A stretch of 52,012 nucleotides of DNA, taken from Adiantum capillus-veneris. Taxonomy: Eukaryota; Streptophyta; Polypodiopsida; Polypodiales; Pteridaceae. Position 1 is the first letter of the stretch; each line of letters opens with the position of its first letter. Position numbers and translations under genes: made by a program. Positions 30,859 through 41,741 of the stretch are shown piece by piece. The stretch spans positions 1 through 52,012 of the forward strand of contig JABFUD020000367.1 in the NCBI GenBank assembly GCA_014529385.2. The letters run 5' to 3'. A model generated the notes under the pieces. The model worked only from the letters and a program-made list of their open reading frames with translations. It was not told the origin of the DNA and ran no database searches.

Positions 30859-32399
30859 TGTCACCAGGAGGTGTATTTTTCCTGTTGCCTTCCGTAAATA
30901 AGTATTAGATATATTTATTTTATTTTTACTTGTTTGTCCCAAAACCCTTGAAAAGGTGCAAGTGGACATTGCATGGCCAGTGTGAAACGGCTGCAGCCAA
31001 ATGGGTTTCTCACATCGGGGATCTAGGTCGGTCAGACAGGGACTGCCCGGGCCAGTTAGCACTGAATTCTGATGAGTATGGAAGCTCGTGTGCGCCAAAC
31101 TGGAATTTAGGCCACTCGTCAAGTCACTGCAACTTTATAAGTTGAAAGGCGCCAGTAAATTAACCCACATTGTAGATGTTGGTCAAATGGTAGTCTTCAA
31201 TGATGGTCAGGAGACCGATAGGGACGCCATGGAAGCATCTCCTAAAATTTAGGGAACTGCTATTTTTGACCGGAAAATGTGTTCGCGTCATTAGCTCTGG
31301 AATGACAAGGGGAACATTTTATTGCTCTGCTGCCAAGTCAACTGACGCACCAGTTGAGATATTTTTAGCAGGGAAAGCCCAAACTCGGAAACTGGGCGAC
31401 GTGTCAGCCTGTGAGCGATTCTGCCACTCTGGGAGGCAAAAACGAGCTGCATATCAACAAAGGGGGAGCCATTTTCAGCCTCGGGTGGATTGTAGCAGGT
31501 ACAGAAGCTATGGAATGCTTACCTTGCCCTCTATGCACAGTATGGTGACGGGAGTGAGGCCCCGCACGCTACATACTGCTCTCTTTCTCCCCTACGTACA
31601 GTATGTTATGCCCCACTAGTGGGCTTCTCATTTGACCTATGTACAGTTCTGGGGGTTTATGCGCGTTTGCCAAGGCAAGAGCCTTCTGAACAGGAACCGG
31701 ATTAGCTAATTGCTAATCCCCCACAGGTACGCACAGTTCCATCAGGAAAGATTGCGAGTTTGGAGAGTTTTCTCGCGTGAAAACTCGTCCAATTCACAGG
31801 GGAACTGTCCCATTGCGTGCGGGAGCCCTTGGGACACGCATAGGCGTGTTCGCTCCGCTAAAAACGATCCGAAACAAGGAATTACAGCCTGCTGTGTTTT
31901 TCTGCAGGTTTAGGGTTTCGCACCTAAACTGCAAGGGAACATCGGGGGAGCCTCGTGAGAGCCTTGGGATGCGTGTACAGGCTTTTGGGCTCCCGGCAGT
32001 GAAAAACAGAGAATTACAACCCGCTGAATTTCTGTGACAGCTCACCAGAAAGCTTCCAGATATCGAGGGAATCCGTCCTAGACAGGTGTTTTTGACCTAC
32101 AGGGGTTTTTGCGCCGTTATGTTGTCGAAATCTGTCGAAAACCTGTGTTTTCAGCCCTCGCCAGGTTTGGACAGCTTTGTGAAAGCTTGTGCTAAGTGGT
32201 CGGATCGTCTACCTTAATTTGAATAAAGAAATACCGAAAGGGGCGCCAGTCTTTGGGGCCTACAGGGTGTCGGTCTCGTGTGCGCAGTGACATTCTAGTC
32301 GCTGGACACAACTGTGTTCTCTTCCCTTCTCAGTGCTCTGTGTAAAGTTAAGAGGTAATTGAAATAGTACCGCCCTCTACGTTGTACGGGCCGGTTATA
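30859..32399 (+). repeat. Element D 3' LTR
   Basis: 1541 bp, TGTCACCAGG to GGTTATA, then TSD GATAA. Inverted repeat at 31699-31719 and shared motif at 32229-32247. It retains about 31 bases missing from the 5' copy. Confidence 0.95.
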
Positions 32400-32404
32400 G
32401 ATAA

Positions 32405-33328
32405 TATATAAGCAAACCAGAGCTAGCACTTTCTGGCAGAAGAGGCAGCAGGAGCACCGCTCAACAGGCACCTTCTCAGCAGGACCCCCAACTGCATCAA
32501 GCTAGCGTTTTTGCAACTCAGCATCAAGCTAGCGTTTTTGCAAGAACAGATCAGCCTTGGCGATTTTGCATAGCAGAGGAGCTTCGGCATTAGCAGACAC
32601 AACAGAACCACTTCACGACGGCAGATCAGCCCTAGCATTAGTGGATTTTCCCCAGCAGCAGAACTCAGTCCGTAGCGTTTTTGGATCAGCCTGGACCTCA
32701 ACGTTTTTGCAGTTCCGTCGCGACAAGGCCACAAGAAGATCAGCGTTTTCAGTTTTCAGCAGTTCGCACTTGCAGAAGAAGTTCCAAACCTCGCAGATCT
32801 CACCTTCCCGCAGCAGTTCCTTGCTGCACGGTCAGATTCCGCAAGGTTTACAGTTTCAGCCCGGAAAACGCAGATTTCAGCATCTGCGTTTTCAGCGCGT
32901 CGTCGTCATCGACATAGAGTCAGAATTATCGACATAGAGTCAGAATTCAGCAAATAAAGATTTGCAGATTTCAGCCATTAACGTTTTCAGATTTCAGCCC
33001 GTCTCGTCGTCGTCCTCACCGTCGTCGACATCGTCAGCAAGTCCAAGCATTGTAGAGATTTGTGCAATCAATAGTAGACCGCTCTCGCCATAGAGAGTGG
33101 GGCCTTCGGAGGAGGGTTTGACAACATTCTGGTGTCGTATTCTTCTCTCTCTATCTCTCAGTCTCATGCACCTTCATTCACAGTGTTCATTTACTTTGTT
33201 TATGTCCATTGCACTCTCTCACTAAAGGAACGGAAGGCTCTCCCTTCCGTAAGTAAAAGGAACCTTGAGCACAGTTCGGAGCACTCATCTTGAGCAAAGT
33301 TCAACATTCACTTCCGCTGCACCTTACA
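32405..33328 (+). repeat. Element C 5' LTR, second part, with primer site just after
   Basis: Resumes the LTR interrupted at 18755; the empty-site version (GATAATATATAAGCAAACCAG) is seen in the C 3' LTR near 35610-35630. GCGTTTTTGCA/CAGCGTTTTCAG motifs recur. It ends CACCTTACA at 33328. The primer site at 33330-33341 is TGTATCAAAGCT, a mutated TGGTATCAGAGC. Total C LTR length without D is about 1.23 kb. Confidence 0.85.
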
Positions 33329-33772
33329 TTTGTATCAAAGCTTTGGCAGTGTTCTGTATCACTCAAGGGAAAAACCTTAAGAACCACATAAATTTTTTTG
33401 CTTGTTGCGGTCGCACGTAACCCAAGACCTCTTGGGCGTGCCGATTCCTAATTGTGTTTTTGAAGAGTGACAGGAAACCCAAGAAAGAAGGGCTTGTCCA
33501 GCCTCCCCTTGTGCATCTTTTCACTCATTGAGAGCGGACCGTGCACTTAGCATCCGGCCAATCGACGTGAGGTGGGAAAAAGCAACCTTGGTGTGAGCGC
33601 AAGGCCGCCAAGGGGTGCGGCCGCGGAAAAGAGCAGAACTCGGGTGAAGAGAAGATCCTTTTCTAACACAGATTGCAAGCGAAAGAAGAACATCAAGAAC
33701 CTCAAGCCCCCCAAGAACCTCAAGACCCTCAAGAATCCAAGACCCACAAGTTCCTCGTGAACTTAAGAACCC

Positions 33773-34095
33773 ATGACTTCAATGGATGGTCATCACCGAA
33801 GCGGAATGGATACTTCGCATGGAGGTGATGAGCATGGAAGAGGCGAAGATGAATTTTCCCCACCAGGAGGTTTTTCTGAGCCTCCCCCTTCCCCATCTAC
33901 GCCAAGGATTGCACTAACTCCTATGGAGGCTTTTGATAAGATGATTATGGACAAGAGGATAGAACGAGAAGCGCAACGTGTCGCCTTGGAGCGCGAGCGC
34001 AAAGCAAGAACAAAACAGAAAGAATGGCAGCCATAGTGCGTGAGCACGAAGAAAGAAAAGCAGAAATGGATCGCGAGAATAAAGCAAGGTAAGCG
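33773..34095 (+). pseudogene. Element C Gag N-terminal fragment
   Basis: Starts MTSMDGHHRSGMDTSHGGDEHG, close to element B Gag, with the same PPPSPSTPRI segment and the start of a charged coiled coil (EREAQRVALERERKA). A frame change near 34010, TAG at 34034-34036 and, in the other frame, TAA at 34090-34092 break it. The coiled coil then runs on into the next ORF. No capsid, protease, RT or integrase of B type follows. Confidence 0.75.
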
Positions 34096-35220
34096 ATGAA
34101 CGACCAACACATGAAAGAGATGTTGCGACTCTTTTCTCAAGTGCAAGCACAGATACAAGAGATTCGGGAGACTCTCTCAGTCTGTTCTTTTCCAAAGCAT
34201 GACACACATGATTTGCACGATGATTTGAATGATAATGATAAGCATGATGCATTGCATGATAATGATTTGGATAATAAGGACAAGCATGATGATTTGCATG
34301 ATCAAGATGTGATTTCTCACGAGCATGATGATTTGTATGATCACGATGTGATTGTCCACAAGGATGATGTGTTAGTTGATGCTTTTTCTAGCAAAGCTAA
34401 CCTCATTGCAGATTCGATCAATCACGAAGAATCGGTCTTGGCTCTCGAGTCGAGGTCCACAGAACTCCCACAGAAAGCTTTGATCAAACACGACGAACCG
34501 ATCTTGGCTCTCGAGCCTAGGTCCAAAGAACCCTTACAGGAAGTAATATGTGTTCGCATGATTAGTCAGCACGCATTGTTCGAGTGTTTCATTTGTGATC
34601 GTTTCCTGTATCTTAGTCAGCGTCTTTATGTGATCCCTTTCCAAAGGCATGCCATCTTGTACGTTGAGCACGTTTCACTCATGGATGAGCATGGATGTAT
34701 GCGGATTTCTTATGAAAAGATGAACTGTTTGCATTCAAGGAAGTCACATTTCATGTCTCTTCCTCGGCATGACACATTTTTAGAAAGAGCACAAGAAGGA
34801 TTGAGCATCAAGCATAGGCATTTCCATTGTGATTTGCCACAGTTGATTGATTTAGATCAGAAAGTGAAGATTCGACCCCATTGTTTGCGTGTGTTTGATG
34901 AACGGTTTGGCACTCCGTCACTTTGTTTATTTGCATTGCATGTACAGTGTGTAAGGAATAACATATTTTTTCCAGTCACTTTACATGGAATGGGTATGTT
35001 CATGTTTTTGTGTTGGAAGTGGTTTCAGGAATTTTCAGCTTCGGAGATTCTTGAAGAAGATAGACGCATGACTATAGACGAAGTGGAAGCATTGAAGGAG
35101 CCACAAAAGACTTTGCGTCGCTTTCGGCGCGGCCCAAAGAAGCAAGCGTTGCAGACCTTTATGAAGTTCAAGTGTCGCACGACCCACGTATCAAGGTGGG
35201 CCGGCGAAGAGTCCTTTTGA
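34096..35220 (+). CDS. Unidentified 374-residue ORF of non-autonomous element C
   Basis: Not recognised. Residues 1-33 (MNDQHMKEMLRLFSQVQAQI...) look like a coiled coil continuing the Gag rod. Residues about 35-92 are a His/Asp-rich repeat built on K-H-D-D-L-H-D/N-D units (HDDLHDQD, HDDLYDHD). About 110-150 holds two copies of a E-x-x-LALE-RS-x-E-x-P-Q unit. The middle (CFICDRFLYL, FLERAQEGLSIKH) has no clear family. Residues 275-310 are hydrophobic and aromatic (FFPVTLHGMGMFMFLCWKWF), possibly one membrane or buried segment. The end is basic (RRFRRGPKKQ). From about 35140 another frame reads HDPRIKVGRRRVLLRIPDAI and stays open to the polypurine tract, so the true C-terminus was probably frameshifted. 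The ORF fills the place where pol should be. Coding is inferred from length and composition only. Confidence 0.55.
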   Translation: MNDQHMKEMLRLFSQVQAQIQEIRETLSVCSFPKHDTHDLHDDLNDNDKHDALHDNDLDNKDKHDDLHDQDVISHEHDDLYDHDVIVHKDDVLVDAFSSKANLIADSINHEESVLALESRSTELPQKALIKHDEPILALEPRSKEPLQEVICVRMISQHALFECFICDRFLYLSQRLYVIPFQRHAILYVEHVSLMDEHGCMRISYEKMNCLHSRKSHFMSLPRHDTFLERAQEGLSIKHRHFHCDLPQLIDLDQKVKIRPHCLRVFDERFGTPSLCLFALHVQCVRNNIFFPVTLHGMGMFMFLCWKWFQEFSASEILEEDRRMTIDEVEALKEPQKTLRRFRRGPKKQALQTFMKFKCRTTHVSRWAGEESF

Positions 35221-35297
35221 GGATTCCGGATGCTATTGGCGATCTCCCTCGACGCCATACAGTTCGGTATCAGTACCTCACTTTGAAAAGGAGGGGA
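35221..35297 (+). other. Element C 3' end and polypurine tract
   Basis: Short tail ending AAAAGGAGGGGA (35286-35297) directly before the 3' LTR start TGTCACGTGACAC: a good polypurine primer site. Confidence 0.8.
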
Positions 35298-35697
35298 TGT
35301 CACGTGACACATCCAACCCTATGTGTCTGTGGACAAGCTACAGCATGATGAGGGTTCAGTTCAGTCAAGTCAGTCTAGAATAAGGAAGTAATCTTGCACT
35401 TTTCTGAGTCTGTTTGCAGACTGTGCATGTCCAGACACTTAGAGTAGATGCATATCCTTTGGTTGCACACAGCATGATCATCAGCATTATCATCAGAATC
35501 CATCAAGAGCATTTTTACAGTGCATAGACCTATTTTCCCTATTTTTGGCATTTTTCACTTCTTATTTTTAAGTGACTTTTGTTGGAAACTGGGTAGGGCA
35601 ATTTTGCTAAGATAATATATAAGCAAACCAGAGCTAGCACTTTCTTAGGAGCACCGCTCAACAGGCACCTTCTCAGTTGGACCTCCAACTGCATGAC
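35298..35697 (+). repeat. Element C 3' LTR, truncated
   Basis: Matches 18446-18755 and 32405-32500 without the D insertion, giving the empty target GATAATATATAAGC. It stops after CCAACTGCATGA where element G begins. The remainder of the LTR is absent from the window. Confidence 0.85.
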
Positions 35698-35701
35698 CTA
35701 G

Positions 35702-36360
35702 TGTCACAAAGTGATGACGTGTCTGCCCGGGAGCCGAGCTGCTGAAAACCCTAATTCTGCAAACCCTAACCCTAAAACCTGCAAACCCTAAAATCTGCCA
35801 GAAACCCTAACCCTAACCCTAACCCTAAAACCTGTCATAAACCCTAACCCTAACCCTAGCAGCAGGATTGATTTCTGTGAAAAGCGTTGACTTGATGACG
35901 TGGCACTCTACGGCCAGATCTAGAATTTGCGGCGCTGTTTTTCAGCCCTTGCTTTATTTTCTACGCAATTTGTGTGGGAGAGAGAGAGAAAGACTGCTTT
36001 TATTAAAAGCCCTACAGAGAGAGAGCTTGTGAGAGAAAGAGTTTTGCTTTATTCTGAAGCTTTTGGGGCTCTGCTTTTTGGCAAACCTTGTAAACTTTAA
36101 ATAAGCGGTTTGGGCACACACTCTGCAGAGCATCTGGACGTAGAGTCTGAGAGTGAAACCCTAACCGCTCTCTTGTACTGTGAACATTGATTAATACATA
36201 AAGAAATACCGAAAGGGGCGCCAATCTTTGGGGCCAATATCTCTAGGCACGGAACTCCGTCGGGCCAGTGCAAATCTATTGTGAACTGTGAACTGTTTTG
36301 AAGTGGTTATTTGGTGCTGTCGTGATTGATTCTTGACTTGGAGTGTCCAAGTCTGTTACA
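35702..36360 (+). repeat. Element G 5' LTR with telomere-like (CCCTAA)n block
   Basis: 659 bp, TGTCACAAAG to TCTGTTACA. Between about 35748 and 35858 it carries clustered AACCCTAACCCTAA units, more regular than the AAACCCTAA block of A. Shared motif at 36204-36222. Confidence 0.92.
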
Positions 36361-36430
36361 GTGGTATCAGAGCACGACAGATTTCTCTTCTACGGGAAAT
36401 CCGATCCCAATTTTTTTTTCCGCGGCACCT

Positions 36431-37980
36431 ATGGCTTCACGCAAGGATCAGTCGACTCACTCTGCATCTAGAGATGCGGGCAGGGATCACAACGAAGATT
36501 CCAACAGAGAGTATGGCCCGCCTTGGCCTACTCAGGCGGAGCAACGAGAGATGAAGCGTCATCAATTGATCGGCGATGCAACAAAGATGATGCTCAGTTT
36601 TGTGAAGGACCCGAAATTGGCAAAATATATGAGCGAGACTTCTTTTCAGGAGGTGCATGCACAGTGGCAGAAAACCACAACACCACCCCCGAAACCCGCC
36701 CTCAAGAAACCTTCTGATCACAAGCAATATTGAGAGAAGGAATTAGAAGAGGTGGTTGATGCACGGATTGCTCAGCTTTTTGATGCGCAGAAGAAAGCTA
36801 AAAAGCACGGCAAAAAGCAAAAGAAAGGCACTGACTTCCCGGGTTATTTGGGTCGTCGGTCGACATTTGATAAAGCAAAGAAACAGAAGAAGCGTGTTCG
36901 ATTTGAAGGAGTACCCAGTTCTTCTTCTTCTTCTTCTTCTGACAGTTCTTCTAGCTCTTCAGATTCGAGCGAAGAAGACAGAAAAGGCAAAAAGCGAAGC
37001 AAGAAACAACGCTTCGGAAAGGGCAAGAAAAAGGCAAAGAAGTCTAAATCTCGCCCAGTGAGTGACAGTTCTACAGAGGACTCGTCTACAGATAGTTCAG
37101 ACTCCGATGACGGAAAATTTTATGCGAACAAGAAGAATTTTTATAAAGCCAACCAGTACGACTTTTTGGAAGACAAAAGCAAGAAAGTCAGAGAGTTTAA
37201 GGAAGGTGGACAGTAGATCAAATATGACACTTTTTCAGGATATAAAGATGCTTCGAAGGATTTGTCTTTTATACAACAGTTTGACATCGCTTTCGCGGGA
37301 GGACGCTACTCAGAGCACTCCAAGATTCGGAGAGCTGCTCTTGGTGGTCCACGCTTCTTTTAAACAAGACTGCACCAATTAAATGGCTGAAATTTAAGAA
37401 GCTTTTTATTTCTTCTTGGTTGACTCAAGAGTATGAACGCGATATACGAGTTGCTTGGAACCATCTTCGGATGACCATGAGAGATACAGTGGATGCTTAC
37501 TGTGAGAGATTTTGGAGCTCTTTTCTATCCGCCTCTTCATTTAAGAAGATCTCGTTCAAAGAACAGATTGAGCGGTTTACCTTGGGTCTACCTACAGAGA
37601 TCCGAGATCACTGCTTGGAACAAAAGTCGGCTTCTATTCAGGAGTTGATGAGTCATGCGAAGCGGGGCTTTGCCATTCACTGTGGCAGACTGGACCTACC
37701 CCGTCGATGAGGCCATGACACAACGAGCCGAACAGACTTCTGGGAATGAAAGGGAAAGAGAAAGAGCAACCCAGAGAAGAAGGATGCACAACCCAAGCTT
37801 ACTCCTCAAGAGCGAGCTCGCTTCATCAGGGAGGGGAAGTGCTTTGGATGTGGGGAACATGGACATATCTCCGCGAAGTGCCCTAAAAAGGCACAAAAAA
37901 AACAGAATGATAAGGACGACGACAGGCCTGAAGAGTTCGAGAGTAGCTAAAGAACTTGGAAGAAAAGGCAAGATGAAAAC
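36431..37980 (+). pseudogene. Element G Gag
   Basis: Start MASRKDQSTHSASRD. TGA at 36731-36733 (Tyr-Thr region in A), TAG at 37214-37216, loss of about 27 bases near 37337 (the YFKRNART segment), and a frame change near 37690. Lysine-rich part, serine run encoded by a TTC repeat (36919-36965), DSSTEDSSTDSSDSDDG, capsid domain, and zinc knuckle near 37840-37880 (CFGCGEHGHISAKC in a frame that is then lost). Confidence 0.88.
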
Positions 37981-38506
37981 AGGACTGGTTCCATATTATG
38001 TGGGTACTGATCCCAACACCATGGACGAGAGTACAGAACTTTGCCGAGCTTGGGGCAAAGTGAAAGATCAAGAGGCCTTGATCTTCTTTGATGGAGGAGC
38101 CAAGGCCAACTTCATTTCATCGGAATTGGCGGCGCGGCTCGAGATCACTCCTGATCGGATGGGACCACTTGCGGAGGCTGTTCTAGTGGCACCCAGCAGG
38201 GACGTAGCCATTACACCTGTCATTGGCAAACTTCGGTTGCATTGTCAAGGGTATTTTGTGCATGAGGACTTTTTCATAATGCCTTTGGAAGGTTGTGATG
38301 TTCTCTTAGGGATTCCCTGGTACCACAAGAACAACGCTGTGGTCGATTATCGGGCGAGGAAAGGGACATTGACTACAGAGAAGGGCAGAACCATTGTACT
38401 TGATATTAAATTGAAGGGCGAGTCTGCCTCTATTGTATCGGCTTCGGCCATTTCTAAATTAATGAAATCCAGTCTGTTTGTTTACTCGATCTTTATGAAA
38501 GAATGA
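37981..38506 (+). pseudogene. Element G aspartic protease
   Basis: Well-preserved protease frame: LCRAWGKVKDQEALIFFDGG places the active Asp in D-G-G, followed by AKANFISSELAARLEI, ITPVIGKLRLHCQGY, FIMPLEGCDVLLGIPWYHKN and VVDYRARKG, then the KGESASIVSASAISK linker. It ends at TGA 38504-38506. The enzyme cleaves the Gag-Pol polyprotein. D, E and F have D-P-G at the same place. Confidence 0.85.
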
Positions 38507-39853
38507 GCGATAAAAATAGGACAAATATGTCTAAACTTGTTAAAGAACGCCAAGATTTTCTCCACTCTCACGCCGATTGCTTCTCAGAGGGCCTACTAGG
38601 TGAGTTACCACCTGCTCGTCTTGAAGATCATACCATTGATGTGATACCTAGAAGCACACCACCGAACCGGCCACCTTACCGTGTGAGCCAAGCACAGAAT
38701 GAAGAGATTATGAACCAAGTGAAAGACCTCTTGGAAAAGGGTCTTGTCCAGCCTAGTACTTCACCGTATTGCTCTCCTATCGTATTGCTCTCCAGTGTCG
38801 TTGATTTTGAAGAAAGACGGATCTTGGAGAATGTGCATCGACTACAGAGTTCTCAACAAAATCACCATCAAGAACAGATTTCCGATTCCTAGGATCGATG
38901 ATATACTCGATAGATTACAGGGATTCTCGTGCTTTAGCAGGATTGATCTGAAGAGTGGATATCATCAGATCAGAATCGCGTCGGGAGACGTCTACAAGAC
39001 AGCTTTTCGGACGACTTTTGGGTTATTTGACTTTTTGGTGATGCCTTTTGGCTGAACCAATGCTCCTGCGACATTTAACCGGATGATGGACAGGAGTTTT
39101 CGAGAGTATAGGCTATTTGTTGGCACTTTCTTTGACGACATCATTGTTTTCTCCAAGAATGAGGTAGAACACAGAGATCATTTGCTTCAGGTCTTTCAGG
39201 CATTACGAGATCACATGTTAGTGATTAATGCAAAGAAAAGTGAATTTTTCCTACCAGAGATGCACTTTTTGGGACACATTGTCTCAGCAGCAGGAGTGCA
39301 AATGGATCCGACCAAGATAGGGACTATCCGTGATTGGCCCGATTTGAAGAATGTCCATGAAGTCAGAAGCTTCTTGGGACTGTGTTCGTACTACAGGCGG
39401 TTCATTCGAAAGTTTGCAGAGGTTGCTTCCCCTTTGCATGTCTTGACACAGAAAGGAGTCCCTTTCTCGTGGGTATCCACAGAAGTGACTACCTTTCAGA
39501 CATTGAAAGAGAAATTGACTATAGGACCAGTTTTGACTTTGCCGGACTTGCAGAAGTCATTTGAAGTATATTGTGATGCTTGTGGTCGTAGTCTGGATGC
39601 GGTCTTAATGCAAGAAGGCCATGTCATTGCTTAGGAGAGCCGATTGTTCTAAAGGCCGGAGATGACAACACAAATTTATGAGAAAGAGCTTTTGGCGGTT
39701 ATCCATGCTCTGACTCAGTGGCGGCAATACCTACTCGGAGCGGATTTTATTGTATTTACAGACCATCAGAGGTTGCGCTACTTCTTGTCACAGAAGTAGC
39801 TTTTGGAAAAGCAGATGCGGTGGGCGAACATCTTGTCACAGTTTCACTTTTAG
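38507..39853 (+). pseudogene. Element G reverse transcriptase and RNase H
   Basis: The linker ELPPARLEDHTIDVIPRS leads into RT: a frame change with duplicated CCTATCGTATTGCTCTCC around 38775-38800, then [51 protein letters not shown] then TGA (39053-39055), FFDDIIVFSKNE and FLGHIVSAAG. RNase H YCDACGRSLDAV, TAG at 39632-39634, EKELLAVIHALTQW, a further TAG, and TAG at 39851-39853 shared with element A. Confidence 0.88.
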
Positions 39854-41365
39854 ATTGTCCTTGTGCAGGGACAGAAGAATGTGGTGGCAGATGCTTTGTC
39901 TCGAAAGCCGTTGGTTCTGGCTATTTCCGCGATACATCATAGGAGCTTCGAGGATATGGTCGACCAATATGCCACAGATATAGACGTTTTCACACGGATA
40001 CAGGATGGGGAGAGAGTAGCGGGATATTCCATTCGGGATGGCTACTTGATGAGAAAAACCATGTTGTGCGTTACACAGCCGTTGAGGGAAAAGGTTATGA
40101 CTGAATGTTAATGTCCGCCTTTTACGGGTCACCGCGGCATTGCTACCACCATGAAAGGGGTAGAGAGATACTTCTTTTGGCCGAGACTCAAAAAGGATGT
40201 GGAAGAGTTTGTGCGCAGTTGCTTAGTATGCTAGAAGGTTAAGTTTGACAGGCATAAAGCACAGGGATTGTTACAGCCTTTGCCCATACCCACCCGCCCC
40301 TGGGAAAGTATTGCAATGGATTTCATTTTTGATCTCCCGAGAACACAGAGTGGTCACGATGGTATCTGGACTGTTATTGACAGATTTAGCAAACAGTCTC
40401 ATTTCATTCCAGTGAAGAAAACAGTCAAGCCGGATCACTTAGCGAGACTGTTTGTGGCCCAGATTTTTAGATTACATGGCATGCCTGAGACGATTGTCTC
40501 CGACAGAGACCCTAGATTTACGAGTTTGTTTTGGAAGGCAATTTGGGAGAACATTGGCACGCGGTTGCAGTTCTCGTCATCGTTCCACCCGCAGACTGAC
40601 GGGCAATGTGAGATTGCCAATTCAGTGGTTTTAGATTTATTGAAGTCTTATATCTCGGATCAGAAGACTCAATGGGAAAAGTATCTACCTTTGGTGGAAT
40701 TTGCCTACAATAACATGATACACTCTTCGACGGGGAAGGCGCCATTTGAGATTGTTGAAGGTGCTACGAAGGTTTCACCCTTCCTAAGCACGAAAGATAA
40801 GATTTTTGAAGCGGATGAATATACCCGAGACTTAGATACGGCTTTTGCCAAGGTTCGCGAGACTTTGCAGAAGTCTCAAGAACGACAGAAAAAGGCTGCG
40901 GATCGCCATTGTCGCGGCTTGAAGTTGAAGGAGGATGATTGGGTGCTCTTACGTTTTGAGAAGGCACACCCGAGAAAGAAAAAGGGAAAGGAGAGGCTTT
41001 TTCCAAAGCTTAGTATGCGATATTACGGACCTTTCCAGATTACTGAAAAGATAAATGATGTCTCCTTCCGACTGAAACTGCTTGATACTTGGAGGATTCA
41101 CAATGCATTCCATGTGAGTCTCTTGAAACCTTTTAAAGGTGATGTGCTTGATGAGCAACCCGAAGTGGAAGAAAACGAGGAGATCCTGTTCTTGAACAGA
41201 TTTTGGTACATAAGAATACGAAGAATAAAGGTAAAGTCCGAAGGCAGTTCTTGGTTAAGTTCAAGAACTATCCTGCATTGGATGTGAAGTGGATGTAGGA
41301 GAAGGACCTAGTAGATACTCCTCAGATTGTGAAGCTTTACCTTGAGGCTTTTGGTTTAGCATAGT
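39854..41365 (+). pseudogene. Element G integrase and chromodomain-like tail
   Basis: QGQKNVVADALSRKP ends RNase H, then the integrase zinc region with a TAA near 40109 and TAG near 40231. From 40268 a 339-codon frame has the full catalytic core: MDFIFDLPRTQ (Asp), VSDRDPRFTSLFWKA (Asp) and CEIANSVVLDLLKS (Glu). The C-terminal barrel GPFQITEKINDVSFRLK and the start of the chromodomain-like tail (EQPEVEENEEIL) follow before a frame change; FKNYPALDVKWM continues near 41260-41295. Confidence 0.88.
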
Positions 41366-41635
41366 CTACTCCAAATGGAACCCGGACTTCAGCTTGGCCA
41401 GCTTGGCCAGAGATCTGGTGCAGTGGGATGCACAAGAGGGAAGTCACTCCGCTCCTTTGTCAAGAGATGCCTTGATTTAGATACTAGAGTCACTGATGTC
41501 CCTTTGAGCTTCAGGGATACTGAAAGCTAACAATATTTTGCTGTATGACTTTATGAAATGGAATTCCTGATTATGATACTGATTTGTTCTTGACTTCTTT
41601 TGATCTAGATGCGATTGCTAGCTCTTGCTAATTGG

Positions 41636-41741
41636 ACTATTTTCCTATTTTTAATGATTAATCTCTTTTCTAGGATATTTTATTGTGTGCACTAAGAACT
41701 GTTAAAAGATTGTAGCTACCATCAAGAACGGACAACTCTGA
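41636..41741. other. Unassigned AT-rich spacer
   Basis: About 100 bases between the fading end of G and the presumed F LTR start. I see nothing recognisable in it. Confidence 0.5.

Larger units (their letters stand above)
18756..32399 (+). mobile_element. Complete Ty3/gypsy chromovirus D with nested copia element
   Basis: LTRs start TGTCACCAGGAGG and end GGGCCGGTTATA. TSD GATAA at 18751-18755 and 32400-32404. Inside are a non-iMet primer site, Gag (two TAGs), a long Gag-protease-RT frame, RNase H with a deletion, integrase, a chromodomain-like tail and a polypurine tract. Copia element J interrupts the 3' untranslated region. Without J it is about 8.3 kb. Its Gag-Pol is the relatively best preserved Ty3/gypsy coding region in the window and is close to that of element E. 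Confidence 0.95.
35702..41635 (+). mobile_element. A-family chromovirus G, 3'-truncated and decayed
   Basis: 5' LTR 35702-36360, iMet primer site TGGTATCAGAGC at 36362-36373, Gag, protease, RT, RNase H, integrase and chromodomain-like tail collinear with A. Homology to the A 3' region fades near 41635 (GATGCGATTGCTAGCT), with no polypurine tract or 3' LTR. More than ten stops or frame changes are spread along it. It starts inside the C 3' LTR, so it is younger than C, and its right end was later deleted. Confidence 0.9.

Noticed and set aside
31794-32045. Minus-strand 83-codon frame repeated at 19659-19910
   Set aside because: It is present in both copies only because they are the two LTRs of D; no coding signal.
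35748-35858. CCCTAA repeats as a true interstitial telomere or chromosome end
   Set aside because: The units lie within an LTR between its TG start and primer site, and a weaker block occurs at the same place in element A.
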